NCBI GenBank assembly: GCA_934646865.1 | Contig: CAKUEU010000029.1 | Span: 1 to 22,781, forward strand | Reading direction: 5' to 3' | From: an uncultured Collinsella sp. | GTDB taxonomy: Bacteria > Actinomycetota > Coriobacteriia > Coriobacteriales > Coriobacteriaceae | Length of the DNA stretch: 22,781 nt | In this document: in pieces, positions 21,685 to 22,781 of the stretch | Position numbering within the stretch: position 1 is the first letter of the stretch | Layout of the letters: each line of letters opens with the position of its first letter | Notes under the pieces: generated by a model | The model's database searches: none | What the model saw: only the letters and a program-made list of their open reading frames with translations | Told to the model about the DNA's origin: nothing | Program-made: the position numbers and the translations under genes

Positions 21685-22128
21685 CTATCCGACGACGCCC
21701 TGGATGAGGGCGCACACGTCTTCGATGGAGTCACCCTTGAGGTGGTCGACGAAATCCTTGTGCACGAGGTTGCGCGCCAGCTTGGCGAGCAGCTGCAGAT
21801 GGGTGTCGCTGCCGCTCTCGGGGACGAGGATGTTGATGACCGTGTCGACGGGGGCGTCGTCGAGCGCGTGCCACTCGACGGGCGTGGTCAGACGCGCGAA
21901 GAAAATGGCGGGCGTGCTGACGTTGGCGCTCTTGGTATGCGGGACGGCCACGCCGTTGCCAAAGCCCGTGGAGGCCTCGGTCTCGCGCACATGAAGGTCG
22001 GAGACGATGGCGGACGCATCAGCGGCGACGCCCAGTTCCACGGCCTTCGCAGCAAGGGCCTCGAAGACGGCGTTCTGGTCGACGGCGTCGACGGCGTCGA
22101 GCGTGTGCGTCGAATCGAACAATGCCAT
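21685..22128 (-). CDS. PTS fructose-family EIIA
   Basis: A 147-residue cytoplasmic phosphocarrier of the EIIA-fructose/mannitol (type 2) fold. The phosphorylated histidine is His64 in GNGVAVPHTK. Supporting signatures are the helical start (DAVDQNAVFEALAAKAVELG) and VINILVPESGSDTHLQLLAKLAR. It takes phosphate from HPr and passes it to Cys11 of the EIIBC next door. It is the first gene of a five-gene operon (EIIA, EIIBC, lyase, PRD regulator, dipeptidase). A strong GAGGAGG lies before the start. No promoter could be assigned firmly in the upstream 400 bp. Confidence 0.93.
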   Translation of the reverse strand: MALFDSTHTLDAVDAVDQNAVFEALAAKAVELGVAADASAIVSDLHVRETEASTGFGNGVAVPHTKSANVSTPAIFFARLTTPVEWHALDDAPVDTVINILVPESGSDTHLQLLAKLARNLVHKDFVDHLKGDSIEDVCALIQGVVG

Positions 22129-22351
22129 GTCTGCCTCCTCTCGTTTGTTGTTGTTTCTCTACGTTATTTAGTTTAGAAGGGGCTGGCCAACCGCTTAACA
22201 GGCGCTTTGTCACCCGGGGTGTGCACGTTTGGGCCTCTCATGCGTCCAAGAGTCACCCACGTGCCCTGATTGCGCCGTTTTTGTCACCAAGGGGGTGGTC
22301 AGGCGCCGAGTGCCCGACTCGCATCGCGCGCTGTTTGTTATGGAAAAAGAC

Positions 22352-22408
22352 GTCTAGCCCTGCAACATCCAGGCCCCAAAATCGCGTCCAGATGTTGCAG
22401 AGCTAGAC
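22352..22408. repeat. GTCTAGCCCTGCAACATC inverted repeat, copy 3 of the 9144/9223 family
   Basis: Arms of 18 bases (22352-22369 and 22391-22408) pair at 17 positions. The arm and loop resemble the copies at 9144-9198 and 9223-9279 (xTGyAACAxC in the arm, CGTCCAGATGTT on the loop side), with compensated changes in both arms. Confidence 0.75.
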
Positions 22409-22424
22409 AAACGGCTCATTACAG

Positions 22425-22462
22425 AAGAAAGGCCCGCTCCGGAACCTTGTCCGAAGCGGGCT
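22425..22462 (-). terminator. Terminator of the EF-G-like gene
   Basis: Arms GGCCCGCTCCGG (22431-22442) and CCGAAGCGGGCT (22451-22462) pair with two G-U type exceptions; on the minus strand the stem runs into TTTCTTC. It is about 65 bp past the stop at 22527. Confidence 0.7.
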
Positions 22463-22464
22463 CC

Positions 22465-22498
22465 AACCCAAATTGGGGGCAGACCCAAAACTGGGGTT
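22465..22498. repeat. Imperfect AACCC/GGGGTT repeat
   Basis: AACCCAAATTGGGGG and its imperfect complement ACTGGGGTT frame a loop with GCAGACCC. It resembles the 15696-15728 repeat. It lies between the EF-G stop and terminator. Confidence 0.5.
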
Positions 22499-22526
22499 AT
22501 GTCACGCGACGCTGCGTGTTGGTTTG

Positions 22527-22781
22527 TTACCTTCCCGCGCTGTACAGCTCGACCAATTTGGCCTGCACGTCATAAGGCACTTGCTCATAGCCGGCCGGCT
22601 TCATGGTAAAGTCGCCCGTGCCGCGCGTGATGGAGCGCAGACGCGTCGAGTAATCCGTCAGCTCGGCGAGCGGAGCCTGGGCGATGACCACCGTGTCGCC
22701 GCGTTCATCGGTCTCCATGCCCGTCACGCGACCGCGCGAGGCCGAGATGTCGCCCATCACGGCGCCGGCGTAGCTCTCGGG
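22527..22781 (-). CDS. Elongation factor G-like GTPase, C-terminal end (truncated by window edge)
   Basis: The visible 84 residues are domain V of an EF-G family translation factor: PESYAGAVMGDISASRGRV (with one extra Met in the middle, GAVMMGDI), GMETDERGDTVVIAQAPLAEL, the domain IV/V contact STRLRSITRGTGDFTMKPAGYEQVP, and the terminal AKLVELYSAGR. In EF-G this part contacts the ribosomal GTPase centre. The sequence is more divergent than the main housekeeping EF-G (TDYSTRLRSITRG for the usual GYATDLRSxTQG), so it may be an EF-G-like paralogue. The GTPase domain and start lie beyond the window. Confidence 0.88.
   Translation of the reverse strand, partial: PESYAGAVMGDISASRGRVTGMETDERGDTVVIAQAPLAELTDYSTRLRSITRGTGDFTMKPAGYEQVPYDVQAKLVELYSAGR

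Larger units (their letters stand above)
22129..22526. other. Intergenic region upstream of the PTS operon
   Basis: About 400 bp without a gene. It holds the PTS operon leader, a loose hairpin (22224-22263, CACGT/ACGTG with inner GGG/CCC and CTCT/AGAG pairs), the inverted repeat at 22352-22408, the EF-G terminator at 22425-22462 and another small repeat at 22465-22498. I see no convincing -35/-10 pair for the operon. Confidence 0.6.

Noticed and set aside
22170..22200. Catabolite-repression (cre-like) site upstream of the PTS operon
   Set aside because: TGTTAAGCGGTTGGCCA resembles the consensus but has an extra base between TG and the central CG and poor right-half agreement.

Overview
The window looks like chromosome of a GC-rich gut actinobacterium of the Coriobacteriia, most likely Collinsella or a close relative. 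This is inferred from GC content, the gene set (fructose-type PTS with a PRD regulator, LarE, an EF-G-like factor, many LacI/GntR/MarR regulators) and the many small hairpin repeats between genes. No rRNA or tRNA gene is seen.

Layout. 1-1300: a MarR regulator and a translationally coupled ABC exporter (cut by the window edge) behind a promoter with two copies of an operator-like dyad. 1320-3293: a small unknown protein, a nitroreductase, a cluster of inverted repeats and a single-pass membrane protein. 3378-6791: a YeiH-family transporter with a divergent GntR regulator on one side and, downstream, a regulator that resembles sigma-54 activators but has lost its ATPase residues. 6799-10630: glmS and a divergent LacI regulator, separated by about 550 bp filled with five inverted repeats and an operator-like site. 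10651-12253: an IS3-family element with a 3-bp target duplication, inserted at the edge of one unit of a regularly spaced 20-bp repeat. 12284-14120: a HAD phosphatase and a divergent larE with a perfect dyad between them. 14121-14656: about 535 bp of non-coding DNA made largely of inverted repeats. 14657-15640: a secreted or membrane-anchored nuclease. 15694-22128: a five-gene minus-strand operon (PTS EIIA, EIIBC, PatB/MalY-type C-S lyase, PRD regulator, M20 dipeptidase). 22527-22781: the C-terminal end of an EF-G-like GTPase.

The most coherent metabolic unit is the PTS operon. It couples import by phosphorylation, a PLP-dependent lyase and a dipeptidase under a PTS-sensing activator, which suggests uptake and breakdown of a phosphorylatable conjugate carrying a cysteinyl or dipeptide part. 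The most unusual non-coding signals are the 33-bp-period repeat array split by the IS, several families of hairpin repeats (some of which supply stop codons or C-terminal residues of genes), a roughly 164-bp imperfect palindrome at 14250-14413, and a long-stem RNA-like structure at 4745-4809.
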